From NCBI GenBank assembly GCA_041501225.1, contig JBGQNR010000007.1, forward strand, positions 1 through 64,000: a DNA stretch of 64,000 bases, read 5' to 3'. The notes beneath the pieces are model-generated. The model was given only the letters and a program-made list of their open reading frames with translations. It made no database searches and was not told the origin of the DNA. Source of the DNA: JAFNAG01 sp041501225. GTDB taxonomy: Bacteria > Acidobacteriota > UBA6911. The translations under genes and the position numbers were made by a program. Numbering within the stretch: the stretch's first letter is position 1; every line of letters starts with the position of its first letter. Shown here one piece after another: positions 34,429-42,599 of this stretch.

Positions 34429-35859
34429 ATGGAGTCCGGGGAAATCTCGATGCGCGACCTCGCGTTATGGAATCTTGAACGCCGCGGCGACGGCTTGTTC
34501 TGGGACGGCTGCAATCTGGCGGAACTCGCGCGGTGCCACAGTACGCCTCTGTACGTAGTCAACACGGCTCTGCTGATGCAGTCTCACACAGAGTTGCTGG
34601 GCGCATTTCAGGCCGAAGGGCTGGCGGCCAAGCTGTTCTTTTCCTACAAAACCAATCCTGTCCCCGACGTCCTGAAATCTTTGGCTGCGCTCGGCTGCGG
34701 CGCCGAGATCATGTCGGAGTTTGAATTCTGGCTGGCGGCCAGACTTGGAGTGCGAGGCTGTGACACCGTGGTCAATGGATCGGTGAAATCACGGGAGCTG
34801 CTGAGCCTGGCAGCGCAGAGGGATGTGGCTGTGATCAATGTCGAAAGCACGGACGAAATCCGGCTTCTGCAGGCAATGGCGTCGGATCTGGCCAGACCGG
34901 TGAATATCGGGTTGCGCATTAATCCGTGTCTTGCGAAGAGCCGATTCGATTTCACGCTGGCTGCGGGATCACGAAGAAGCCACATCGGGTTTGCGCCGGA
35001 AAGCGGCGACTGGGAAAATGCGCTGCAGCTCCTGCGTGACAGCCCCAGACTCAGGCTTCGAGGGCTGCATTTTCACATCGGTACCGGAGTGAGATCTGCC
35101 CGCCCCTACCAACTGGCTTTGCGTACCGCGCTGAGGATGTGGTCGGAACTCCTCGAAAAGGGATTTGAGCCGGAGATCCTCGACATCGGAGGCGGTTTCA
35201 GCACGCCCACGCTCAAGGAAATTAATCTTTTGGAGGCGATACGCCTCTTTGGATTTGGGCGGCCCCCGCACCACCCAGCGGGACAGGCGCAGAATACAGT
35301 TGTCAAAGAGGTTGCGCGCGTATATTCGACCGCCCTGCGCAACTTCGCACGCGCACATGGGATTGGCATGCCCACCATTTATGTCGAGCCGGGGCGCGCG
35401 CTGGTGGCCTCCTCGCAGCTGCTGCTTTTGAAAGTTGTCCTGATCAAGAGAAGAACCCGCGGCGTCGACGTCGCGGTTTGCGACGCCGGCGCAATGAGCC
35501 TCTCTCCGCAACTGCTCAGCGAGCACCATGCGGTGTTGGTTGCGAACAAGCCTGCCGGAAGGCGGACGGCGAGATACGACCTTATGGGCAATCTGCCGGC
35601 GCCACTGGATTGGATCGCCTTGCACCAGGAGTTGCCGATCCTGGAGCAAGGCGACATCCTCGCGGTCATGGACGCAGGCGCCTATTTCACATCCCTGGGC
35701 AACAATTTTGCGGGGCCGCGGCCTGCAATTATCATGATCGACAAGGGTGTCCCGAAGCTCGCGCGCAGGCGGGAAGCATTTGAGGATATGGTATCGAGGG
35801 ATGTTTCCATGCAGTCCGCCGAGGGTGCCACAGGGGGGCAAAGCAATGATATTGCCTGA
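34429..35859 (+). CDS. Fold-III PLP decarboxylase (DAP/ornithine decarboxylase-like)
   Basis: A 476-aa cytosolic enzyme of the alanine-racemase-fold decarboxylase family. The PLP Lys is Lys74 in FFSYKTNPVPD; further motifs are the His in LRGLHFHIGTG, the phosphate-binding ILDIGGGFSTP and EPGRALV. The catalytic CESxD loop of diaminopimelate and ornithine decarboxylases is replaced by GNLPAPLDW, which has the Asp but no Cys, so substrate or reaction may differ. It could supply an amine for a lipid head group. ATG 34450 is an alternative start. It overlaps the dehydrogenase gene by 14 bases. Confidence 0.85.
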   Translation: MESGEISMRDLALWNLERRGDGLFWDGCNLAELARCHSTPLYVVNTALLMQSHTELLGAFQAEGLAAKLFFSYKTNPVPDVLKSLAALGCGAEIMSEFEFWLAARLGVRGCDTVVNGSVKSRELLSLAAQRDVAVINVESTDEIRLLQAMASDLARPVNIGLRINPCLAKSRFDFTLAAGSRRSHIGFAPESGDWENALQLLRDSPRLRLRGLHFHIGTGVRSARPYQLALRTALRMWSELLEKGFEPEILDIGGGFSTPTLKEINLLEAIRLFGFGRPPHHPAGQAQNTVVKEVARVYSTALRNFARAHGIGMPTIYVEPGRALVASSQLLLLKVVLIKRRTRGVDVAVCDAGAMSLSPQLLSEHHAVLVANKPAGRRTARYDLMGNLPAPLDWIALHQELPILEQGDILAVMDAGAYFTSLGNNFAGPRPAIIMIDKGVPKLARRREAFEDMVSRDVSMQSAEGATGGQSNDIA

Positions 35860-37300
35860 TTCCAGTTCCTCGGTATGGTCCGGCCTGCCCATACGCGCGC
35901 GCTGCGATCATATTGCGCGCATGGGGACAATGATCGCCCGGCGCCAAAAGGAGATTGCACAAACAGTCACTGAGGAAACCGGAAAGCCGTGCACCGAGGT
36001 CATCAACCAGGAAGTCACCGCTGCGTTGGAGATGCTCCGCTTCTGCGCCAGGATGGCCCCGCGCTGGCTTCGGCCGGAACAATTCCGCTACTGGCGCCCG
36101 GGCTTCTGGGCCAAATCCAACACCATTCATTTTGAACCTCTGGGCATGATTTTGATCATCGGGCCCTCCAACTTTCCATTTTCGCTGCCAGTCATGCAGG
36201 CATGCGCGGCGCTGACCTGTGGCAATACCGTTACTTTAAAGCCGTCGGAGCTCTGCCCACGCACGGCTTCGCTGATCGGCGAACTATTCGCGGAAACGCA
36301 ATTCCCGTCAGGAGCTGTTGAAGTTGTGCCCGGCGGGCCCGAGATCGCGGAACGGCTCATCGCGCGCGCGGATGTCCGGAAGGTTATCTTCACGGGAAGC
36401 TGCGCGACCGGGCGCAAGGTTGCAGAAGCTTGCGGACGGGCCTTCAAGGCATGCATCCTCGAACTCGGCGGCGGCAGCCCTGCCATCATTCGCGAGGATG
36501 CTGACATCTCACTCGCTGCGCGGGGAATTGCCTGGAGCGCGATCTATGCCAATGGACGTAGCTGCATCGGCACCAAGCGCGTCTATGTTCACGCAAGCGC
36601 AGGCCGGCGATTCGTTGGATTGCTGGAGGACGAGATTGCCAAAATCCGCACCGGTGATCCGGCAGATCCTGCAACCGAACTGGGATCCTTCTCAACGCCG
36701 GTCGCGGCCAACCTGGCCGCGGAGCTGCTGCGTGATGCCGCGGAAAAAGGGGCAGAAATCCGGGCAGGGAAGGGGCAAGTCAAAGATTTGGATTCTCCTT
36801 GCTGCCAGGCTCCCCTCCTCATATTGGGAGCTACCCCCGAGATGCGGGTCATGCGGGATGAGGCGCCTTGGCCGATGCTGGCCGTCCGCGAGGTGACCAG
36901 CGATGAACAGGCCATCCGGGAAGCGAACCAGGCTGGTTCGGGTCTGGGAGCGTCGGTGTGGAGCCGTGATCTCAGACGCGCTCGTGCAGTGGCGCGCGAG
37001 ATTCAGGCCGGGATGGTTTGGATCAACGACGGCAGTGTGGGCCTGCCCGATTTTCCGTGGGGTGGCAGAAAGCAAAGCGGTTGGGGAAGGATGTTCTCCA
37101 AGCACGGGCTCAGGGAACTGACCAATATCAAGGTGATCAGCTCTGAACGTCAGAGACTCTCGCGGTCGAAAATGTGGTGGTTCCCATATTCCGAAAGAAA
37201 ACACCGCATCTTTGAGGCGGCCAATGACTGGTACGCCAAATCAGGGCGGGTCAAAACCCTGATCCGGCTGCTCTCAGCCTTCCTCAATACCAAGCGCTGA
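35846..37300 (+). CDS. NAD(P)-dependent aldehyde dehydrogenase
   Basis: A 484-aa enzyme of the ALDH superfamily. Visible are the cofactor motif IIGPSNFPFSLP, the general-base Glu in LELGGGSPAI, the catalytic Cys in NGRSCIGTKRVYV, and the C-terminal FPWGGRKQSGWGR. A tail with WWFPYSERKHRIF follows, as in many bacterial group ALDHs. The ATG at 35846 has caggggggc upstream and lies within the end of the decarboxylase gene; an earlier ATG at 35747 would overlap it by 113 bases. In this cluster it could oxidise an amino- or fatty aldehyde. Confidence 0.88.
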   Translation: MILPDSSSSVWSGLPIRARCDHIARMGTMIARRQKEIAQTVTEETGKPCTEVINQEVTAALEMLRFCARMAPRWLRPEQFRYWRPGFWAKSNTIHFEPLGMILIIGPSNFPFSLPVMQACAALTCGNTVTLKPSELCPRTASLIGELFAETQFPSGAVEVVPGGPEIAERLIARADVRKVIFTGSCATGRKVAEACGRAFKACILELGGGSPAIIREDADISLAARGIAWSAIYANGRSCIGTKRVYVHASAGRRFVGLLEDEIAKIRTGDPADPATELGSFSTPVAANLAAELLRDAAEKGAEIRAGKGQVKDLDSPCCQAPLLILGATPEMRVMRDEAPWPMLAVREVTSDEQAIREANQAGSGLGASVWSRDLRRARAVAREIQAGMVWINDGSVGLPDFPWGGRKQSGWGRMFSKHGLRELTNIKVISSERQRLSRSKMWWFPYSERKHRIFEAANDWYAKSGRVKTLIRLLSAFLNTKR

Positions 37301-37344
37301 CCACCAAACGCAAGATCTCAACAGCGCCCACGAATTCCGCAGTG

Positions 37345-37571
37345 CAAAAAACAATCAACGCTGAGGTCGCAGAGATCGCAGAGAATTTTTTTGCTTTTGA
37401 ATGGCTTTCCTCTGCGGCCTCTGTTCCGAAAATAACTCGTCTCAAAACTGCAAAGGCAGCCACGAATGACACGAAGCGCCGCCCGTCCGGGCCAGCAAAG
37501 GTTCGTGTCATTCGTGGCTGCCTTAAAAAGGCCATTAATTTTCATGCACTTGGGTGCGCCCCAGGCGCATG
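37345..37571. repeat. Family B and D palindromic repeats
   Basis: aacgctgaggtcgcagagat near the left and cctctgcggcctctg near 37410 form the family B hairpin. A perfect 21-bp inverted repeat follows (37455-37475 with 37502-37522, ggcagccacgaatgacacga and complement). Then a hairpin around tgcacttgggtgcgccccag (37541-37571). No gene lies in 37301-38128. Confidence 0.65.
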
Positions 37572-37599
37572 AGGGACTGCTTCGAAAATAGAGGCAGAA

Positions 37600-37766
37600 A
37601 GCCAAAACCGTCGGAATCGGTATCGCAATCGCAATCGCAGTGGCAATCGGTCTTGCCAGTGCGAAAAAGCCGATAGCGATAGCGATACCGATTCCGATAC
37701 CGATGGCTCCAGACCATAGGGAGCAGGACCTTTTCATGCGTCACCGGGTGCGCCCCGGCGCATGAG
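37600..37766. repeat. Low-complexity palindrome of (atcgcaatcg) type plus tgcg hairpin
   Basis: Units of atcgcaatcgcaatcgcag (about 37620-37650) face units of gatagcgatagcgataccga (about 37672-37705), forming an imperfect inverted repeat. Frames across it give alternating Ile-Ala or Arg-Tyr runs that are not real proteins. The hairpin tgcgtcaccgggtgcgcccc (37737-37764) follows. Confidence 0.55.
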
Positions 37767-37817
37767 GGACTGCTCCGAAAATTGATCTAATTGCGATGCT
37801 GATTAACTCGTCTTTTT

Positions 37818-38085
37818 CTGCGCCGCCCTTTCAGGGCTTAAGATTTCCGGGCCTAAACCCAGGGCTTACGCCCTGGGCTGTGCTGCCTCGCCCTTTCAGG
37901 GCTCAGCCTTTAAAGACTGTGAAAACCCCGAAAACCCCGAAGGGGTGGCGCAGCAAAGCCCAGGGCGTGAGCCCTGGGAACAGGGGATCGAGCTGGCAAG
38001 AGCCCTGAAAGGGCGGCGCAGGGAAGGCTCGATGAACGCACGACATTTTCATGCACCTGGGTGCACCCCCGGTGCATTGGGGACT
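37818..38085. repeat. Family C palindromic repeat, two inverted halves
   Basis: The left half has gccctttcagggct and cccagggcttacgccctggg; the right half has accccgaaggggtggcgca and gcccagggcgtgagccctgg, followed by gccctgaaagggc. It closely resembles the interior of 22341-22458 in opposite orientation, then ends in a hairpin around tgcacctgggtgcacccccg (38052-38080). Confidence 0.65.
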
Positions 38086-38128
38086 GCGTTGAGGTTTTTG
38101 GTATACGGATATTTGACCCTCAGGTTCT

Positions 38129-38632
38129 TCAGACGGACACCTTTTGGAAACGTGCGGCCGGTGTGTTGCAGATGGGGCACGCGGCAGGGGGCTGGCCCAT
38201 CTCGATATGCCCGCAAACAGGGCAGAGATAGAAACTGGTTTCCGTCAGGTCCTTGCCCTGGGCGACGGCATCCAGCGCCATCTGATACAACTTGGCATGG
38301 ACCGCTTCGGCCTTCTCGGCGAATGCAAACATCCGCTTGGCTTTGTGATTTTCAGCCTCGGCCTGCTTGACCATCGGCGGATACATTTGGGTGTATTCGT
38401 AGGTCTCTCCGGCAACTGCGGCGCGCAGGTTTTCGACGGTGGAGCCGACGCCGCCCAGAGCGTTAAAGTGACCCAGGGCGTGAATGGTTTCAGCTTCGGC
38501 GGCCGTCCGGAACAGGCGTGCCACGTTGATAAAACCTTCCTGCTCCGCCTTTTTGGCGAAAGCCAGATACTTGCGGTTTGCCTGGCTCTCCCCGGCAAAT
38601 GCTTCCTTCAAATTATTTTCAGTAGTAGACAT
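38129..38632 (-). CDS. Rubrerythrin
   Basis: A 167-aa cytosolic di-iron protein that reduces hydrogen peroxide. The four-helix bundle carries the Glu/His iron ligands in AFAGESQANRKY, EAETIHALGH, VAGETYEYTQMYP and EAEAVHAKLY, and the C-terminal rubredoxin-like site is CPVCGHIEMG ... CPICNTP. The length is typical of short rubrerythrins. It stands alone, with aggccc before its ATG. It fits an oxygen-stress role together with the exported superoxide dismutase at 61056. Confidence 0.93.
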   Translation of the reverse strand: MSTTENNLKEAFAGESQANRKYLAFAKKAEQEGFINVARLFRTAAEAETIHALGHFNALGGVGSTVENLRAAVAGETYEYTQMYPPMVKQAEAENHKAKRMFAFAEKAEAVHAKLYQMALDAVAQGKDLTETSFYLCPVCGHIEMGQPPAACPICNTPAARFQKVSV

Positions 38633-38868
38633 TTTGGGCCTCCGGGAAAATGAAAATCACTGGGCGACAATCCCGCCCCAGCATAGACGAACGGGGGCCT
38701 CCATCGAAAGCATTTTTTGAAGAGAAGCAAAGGAGACATCTTTCATTCTTCCAGGCGCTCGATGGAAAATAAATATTTGCTTCCGGAACCCAAAATGCAG
38801 AAGACTGTGGCCGCGGGATTGTGTACACTGCCGCTACACTTCTGACACTTCAGCGCGGAGGAAAAACC

Positions 38869-41800
38869 ATGAGACTCAGGCGCCAGATTTTCGCATTTGT
38901 CCTGGCGGTGCCGTTACTGATTACCGCCATTTCCACAGTCTTCGCCCAGCAGTATGACGTCAAGCTCTATAACGAGATGCGCTGGCGCTCGATCGGGCCG
39001 TACCGGGGCGGCCGGACCAAGGCCGTGGCCGGGGTCCCCAGCCAGCCAAACATCTTCTACATCGGCGTGTGCAACGGCGGTGTCTGGAAAACGAACGATT
39101 ATGGCCGTACCTGGAAACCAATCTTCGACGACCAGCCGACAGGATCAATCGGCGCCATCGCCGTCGCTCCTTCGGATCCGAATATCGTTTACGTAGGCAG
39201 CGGCGAAGGTCTGCAGCGGCCCGATCTTTCGACCGGGGATGGGATTTACAAATCGACCGATGCCGGCAAGACCTGGACTCATCTTGGCCTGCGCGACGGC
39301 CAGCAGATTCCGCAAATCGTCGTCGATCCGCGCAACCCGAACCGCTTGTTCGTTGCCGTACTGGGGCATCCATATGGTGCGAACCAGGAACGCGGCATCT
39401 TCCGCTCGACCGACGGCGGCCAGACATTCCAGAAGGTGCTCTATAAAGACGAGAATACAGGCGCCTACGATGTCGACCTGGATCCATCCAACCCCGATAT
39501 CGTCTATGCGACTCTGTGGGAAGCCCGGCAGGGGCCGTGGGAGAATGCGGCATGGACCGGTAATAACGCCGGCATCTTCAAGTCGACCGATGGAGGCGCG
39601 AGCTGGAAGCCACTCACCAATGGCTTGGGAAATGTCCAACAGGCCGAAGTGGCCATCGCGCCGAGCAATCCCAAGCGGCTGTATGCGTCCGTGACCGGAG
39701 CGGCCGGATCGCGCAGCGGCATATACCGGTCGGATGATGCCGGCGAAACCTGGACGAGCGCGAGCAATGACCAGCGTCCCGCCAGCCGCATTGGCGGCGG
39801 CGACCAGTCGTCCCCGGCTGTCGACCCGAAAAACCCGGACATTGTGTACGTTGCCAGCACGGTCTCCTGGAAATCGACCGATGGCGGCAAGACCTGGGTC
39901 GGATTCCGCGGCGCTCCGGGCGGGGATGATTACCAACGCATCTGGATCAATCCGAACAATCCGGACATTATTCTGATTGCAGCCGATCAGGGGGCGATCA
40001 TCACGGTGAATGGCGGTGAGACCTGGAGCTCCTGGTACAACCAGCCCAGTGCGCAGCTGTATCACGTCGCGGCCGACAACGCCTTCCCTTACCGCTTGTG
40101 CAGCGGCCAGCAGGAGAGCGGATCGGCTTGTGTTTCCAGCCGCGGCAACGACGGCCAGATCACCTTCCGCGAGTGGCATCCGGTGGGCGTGGATGAGTAT
40201 GGGTACGCGGCTCCGGATCCGCTCAATCCCGACATCGTCTATGGTGGCAGGAGCGTAACACGTTACGATCGTCGCACTGGCCAGGTGCAAAATGTCGGCC
40301 CCAGGGCGGCTCCTGGATCGGCTATTCGTACCAAGCGCACCGCGCCGGTTCTCTTTTCTCCCGTGGATCCTCACATCCTCTATTTTGCCGGCAACACTCT
40401 CTGGAAGACCGCGGACGGCGGCCATGCATGGCAGGAGATCAGCCCCGACCTTTCACGAAAAACCTGGGAAGTGCCGGAAAACGTCGGCAAATACCGGGAG
40501 AGCGTGCAACCGTCGCAGCTCGGCGTGATCTACACCGTGGCGCCGTCCTATATCGACATCAACCGTATCTGGGTCGGGACCGACGACGGCCTCATTCATG
40601 TGACCGTGGACGGTGGGGTCAAATGGACGGATGTGACGCCGCCCGACCTCAAACCGTGGGCCAAGGTGTCGCTCATGGATGCCGGCCATTTCGATCCACT
40701 GACCGCATATGCAGCGATCAACACCATCCGCCTGGACGACATGCGCCCGCATATCTACCGGACCCACGATGGCGGCAAGACCTGGACGCATATCACCAAC
40801 GGCATCCCCGACGGGGGCACCGTGAACGTGGTGCGCGAGGATCCAAAACGCAGGGGCCTCCTGTATGCCGGCACCGAACGCGAAGTCTATGTTTCATTTG
40901 ATGACGGCGATCACTGGCAGTCATTGCGGCTGAACATGGCGGCGTCGTCGGTTCGCGATCTGATCGTGAAGGATGACGACCTCGCAGTCGCGACGCACGG
41001 CGCCGGCTTCTGGATCCTCGATGACATCACACCGCTGCGCCAGATGGAGGCCAAGGTTGCGGAGGCGGATGCCTTCCTGTTCCTTCCCACGACCGCCATC
41101 CGGGTGCGCTGGAATATGAACACCGATACGCCGTTGCCGCCGGATGAGCCTGCCGGACAGAATCCTCCGGAAGGTGCGATGATCAACTACTATTTGAAAT
41201 CGGCTTCCACGGAGCCGGTCACTCTTGAATTTTTCGACGCTGCCGGCAAGTTCGTGCGGCGTTACTCCAGCACCGATCCGGCGGTGATGCCGGATAGCGC
41301 GACTGCGCCAGTGCCATTGTACTGGTACCGCCCGGCGCGCGTGCTTTCAACTGCAGCCGGCATGCACCGCTTCTTCTGGGATATGCGCTACCAGCCCCTG
41401 CCCGGAGGAGGAGGGGGAAGAGGCGGCGGGGGCGGCCTTCCGATGCAGGCCATCGCTCACGACACGGCTCCTGCTTCCAGCGCACCCTGGGTTGCACCCG
41501 GACAGTACACCGTCAAACTGACGGTCAATGGCAAGACCTATTCGCAGCCAATCACCGTGAAAATGGATCCGCGCGTGCGGCTGACTGCCGCCGAGATCGC
41601 CAATATCTCTTCGATGTCCAAGCAGTTGTATGACGGTGTGCTCTATACGCAGGCCGCGGTGCAGCAGCTTCAGTCGATGCGCGACCAGGCAAAGTCGCTC
41701 CAGGAGAAGGCGGGGGAAGGTTCCGTGGCCAAAGCGCTGGCCGCGTTCGATCAGAAGGCGGCAGCACTCCAGGGTACCGCAGGCGGTGGCGGCGGCCGTG

Positions 41801-42204
41801 GCGGCCGCATGGGCGGCGGAGCGGCTGCACCCCCTGATGCGGCTGCAGCCAGGGGTGCTGCCGGCACTCCTCCTCAAACGGCAGGCGCCGGAGGGAGAGG
41901 AGTGGCACAAGTTCAGAACATTGGCCGAGGCGTCGTCGCCGCGGGTGCCGGCGGCGGCAGAGGTGCCGGCGCGGCAGCTCCGCAGGACACGATGTCGGCC
42001 ATCGGCTCCATGCTCAGCTCGCTCATCAGCACGCTGCAGGCTGCCGAAGCAACGCCGACCGCCCAGACGCTCGACTCGATCAACGCAGGCCTCAAGGCTC
42101 TAGCCGCCGTTAAGGTGCGCTGGGATGCTCTCAAGGCCACGGATCTTCCGGCCCTGAACGCCCAGCTCAAACAGGCCAGTTTGCCCGCGATCGAGATCAA
42201 ATAG
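38869..42204 (+). CDS. Exported sortilin/VPS10-type beta-propeller protein
   Basis: A 1111-aa exported protein. A signal peptide (about 1-27, ending STVFAQ) is followed by a beta-propeller with many Asp-box/BNR repeats (GVWKTNDYGRTWKPI, GIYKSTDAGKTWTHL, GIFRSTDGGQTF, GIFKSTDGGASWKPL). Residues about 805-880 form a beta-sandwich, and the rest is helical with glycine/arginine-rich loops (GGGGGRGGGGG and GGGGGRGGRMGGG). Such propellers occur in large number in Acidobacteria; they may act as glycosidases or binding proteins, and the activity is unknown. I chose ATG 38869 because of the GCGGAGGA upstream. Confidence 0.88.
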   Translation: MRLRRQIFAFVLAVPLLITAISTVFAQQYDVKLYNEMRWRSIGPYRGGRTKAVAGVPSQPNIFYIGVCNGGVWKTNDYGRTWKPIFDDQPTGSIGAIAVAPSDPNIVYVGSGEGLQRPDLSTGDGIYKSTDAGKTWTHLGLRDGQQIPQIVVDPRNPNRLFVAVLGHPYGANQERGIFRSTDGGQTFQKVLYKDENTGAYDVDLDPSNPDIVYATLWEARQGPWENAAWTGNNAGIFKSTDGGASWKPLTNGLGNVQQAEVAIAPSNPKRLYASVTGAAGSRSGIYRSDDAGETWTSASNDQRPASRIGGGDQSSPAVDPKNPDIVYVASTVSWKSTDGGKTWVGFRGAPGGDDYQRIWINPNNPDIILIAADQGAIITVNGGETWSSWYNQPSAQLYHVAADNAFPYRLCSGQQESGSACVSSRGNDGQITFREWHPVGVDEYGYAAPDPLNPDIVYGGRSVTRYDRRTGQVQNVGPRAAPGSAIRTKRTAPVLFSPVDPHILYFAGNTLWKTADGGHAWQEISPDLSRKTWEVPENVGKYRESVQPSQLGVIYTVAPSYIDINRIWVGTDDGLIHVTVDGGVKWTDVTPPDLKPWAKVSLMDAGHFDPLTAYAAINTIRLDDMRPHIYRTHDGGKTWTHITNGIPDGGTVNVVREDPKRRGLLYAGTEREVYVSFDDGDHWQSLRLNMAASSVRDLIVKDDDLAVATHGAGFWILDDITPLRQMEAKVAEADAFLFLPTTAIRVRWNMNTDTPLPPDEPAGQNPPEGAMINYYLKSASTEPVTLEFFDAAGKFVRRYSSTDPAVMPDSATAPVPLYWYRPARVLSTAAGMHRFFWDMRYQPLPGGGGGRGGGGGLPMQAIAHDTAPASSAPWVAPGQYTVKLTVNGKTYSQPITVKMDPRVRLTAAEIANISSMSKQLYDGVLYTQAAVQQLQSMRDQAKSLQEKAGEGSVAKALAAFDQKAAALQGTAGGGGGRGGRMGGGAAAPPDAAAARGAAGTPPQTAGAGGRGVAQVQNIGRGVVAAGAGGGRGAGAAAPQDTMSAIGSMLSSLISTLQAAEATPTAQTLDSINAGLKALAAVKVRWDALKATDLPALNAQLKQASLPAIEIK

Positions 42205-42237
42205 GAGAAGAATCCGAGTAAGTTTTAAAAAGCAAAA

Positions 42238-42287
42238 GCAGCCACGAAGAACACGAATTATTCATGGTTTGTGTTCTTTGTGGCTGC
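42238..42287. repeat. Family D hairpin, terminator-like
   Basis: gcagccacgaagaacac (42238-42254) and gtgttctttgtggctgc (42271-42287) are perfect 17-base inverted arms. It lies 34 bases after the propeller gene and can end its transcript. On the other strand it forms the broken end of the Tat-signal remnant at 42262-42384. Confidence 0.65.
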
Positions 42288-42384
42288 CTTGGAAGGCGGC
42301 GCAGATTCCCTGCTCGAGAATTCTCGCGGCTGCCAGGACCGCGGCTCCCACACCCACCGATCTGACAAATTCGCGTCTCTTCAT
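42262..42384 (-). pseudogene. Orphan Tat signal peptide, gene truncated at a repeat
   Basis: A 40-aa frame that starts with MKRREFVRSVGVGAAVLAAA, a textbook twin-arginine signal peptide, behind a good ribosome site (agaggggga). The mature part is missing: after ILEQGICAAF the frame runs into the family D hairpin (42238-42287) and stops. It is the start of a lost exported protein, family unknown. Upstream on the same strand (about 42385-42505) a frame with LVPYMANGRVKDAGIFGNRF ends at TGA overlapping this ATG and may be the tail of another lost gene. Confidence 0.6.
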
Positions 42385-42599
42385 GGAGTCCCCCTCTGGG
42401 ATAGGGACCGGGCGACAGCAGTGAGGCTGGTTCTGAAGCGATTGCCGAAGATGCCGGCATCCTTGACCCGTCCGTTGGCCATGTAAGGGACAAGCGGCTC
42501 TCCGCGTCACGAAGTGTTTTCAACTTGTCCCTCGCGTGGGAATGTCCTATAAACTGCTGCTTACTTGGATAACCTCGCCACTCAACGAAGGAGGGCTCT

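Noticed and set aside
37318..37737. 139-aa frame with alternating Ile-Ala/Gly runs
   Set aside because: It is a translation of the (atcgcaatcg)-type palindrome and other repeats, not a transmembrane protein.
37301..38128. CRISPR-like array
   Set aside because: The repeats here are inverted and of unequal types; there are no equal-length direct repeats with unique spacers, and no cas genes.
39145..40425. 426-aa open frame on the minus strand
   Set aside because: Antisense shadow of the sortilin-type propeller gene; no recognisable motif.
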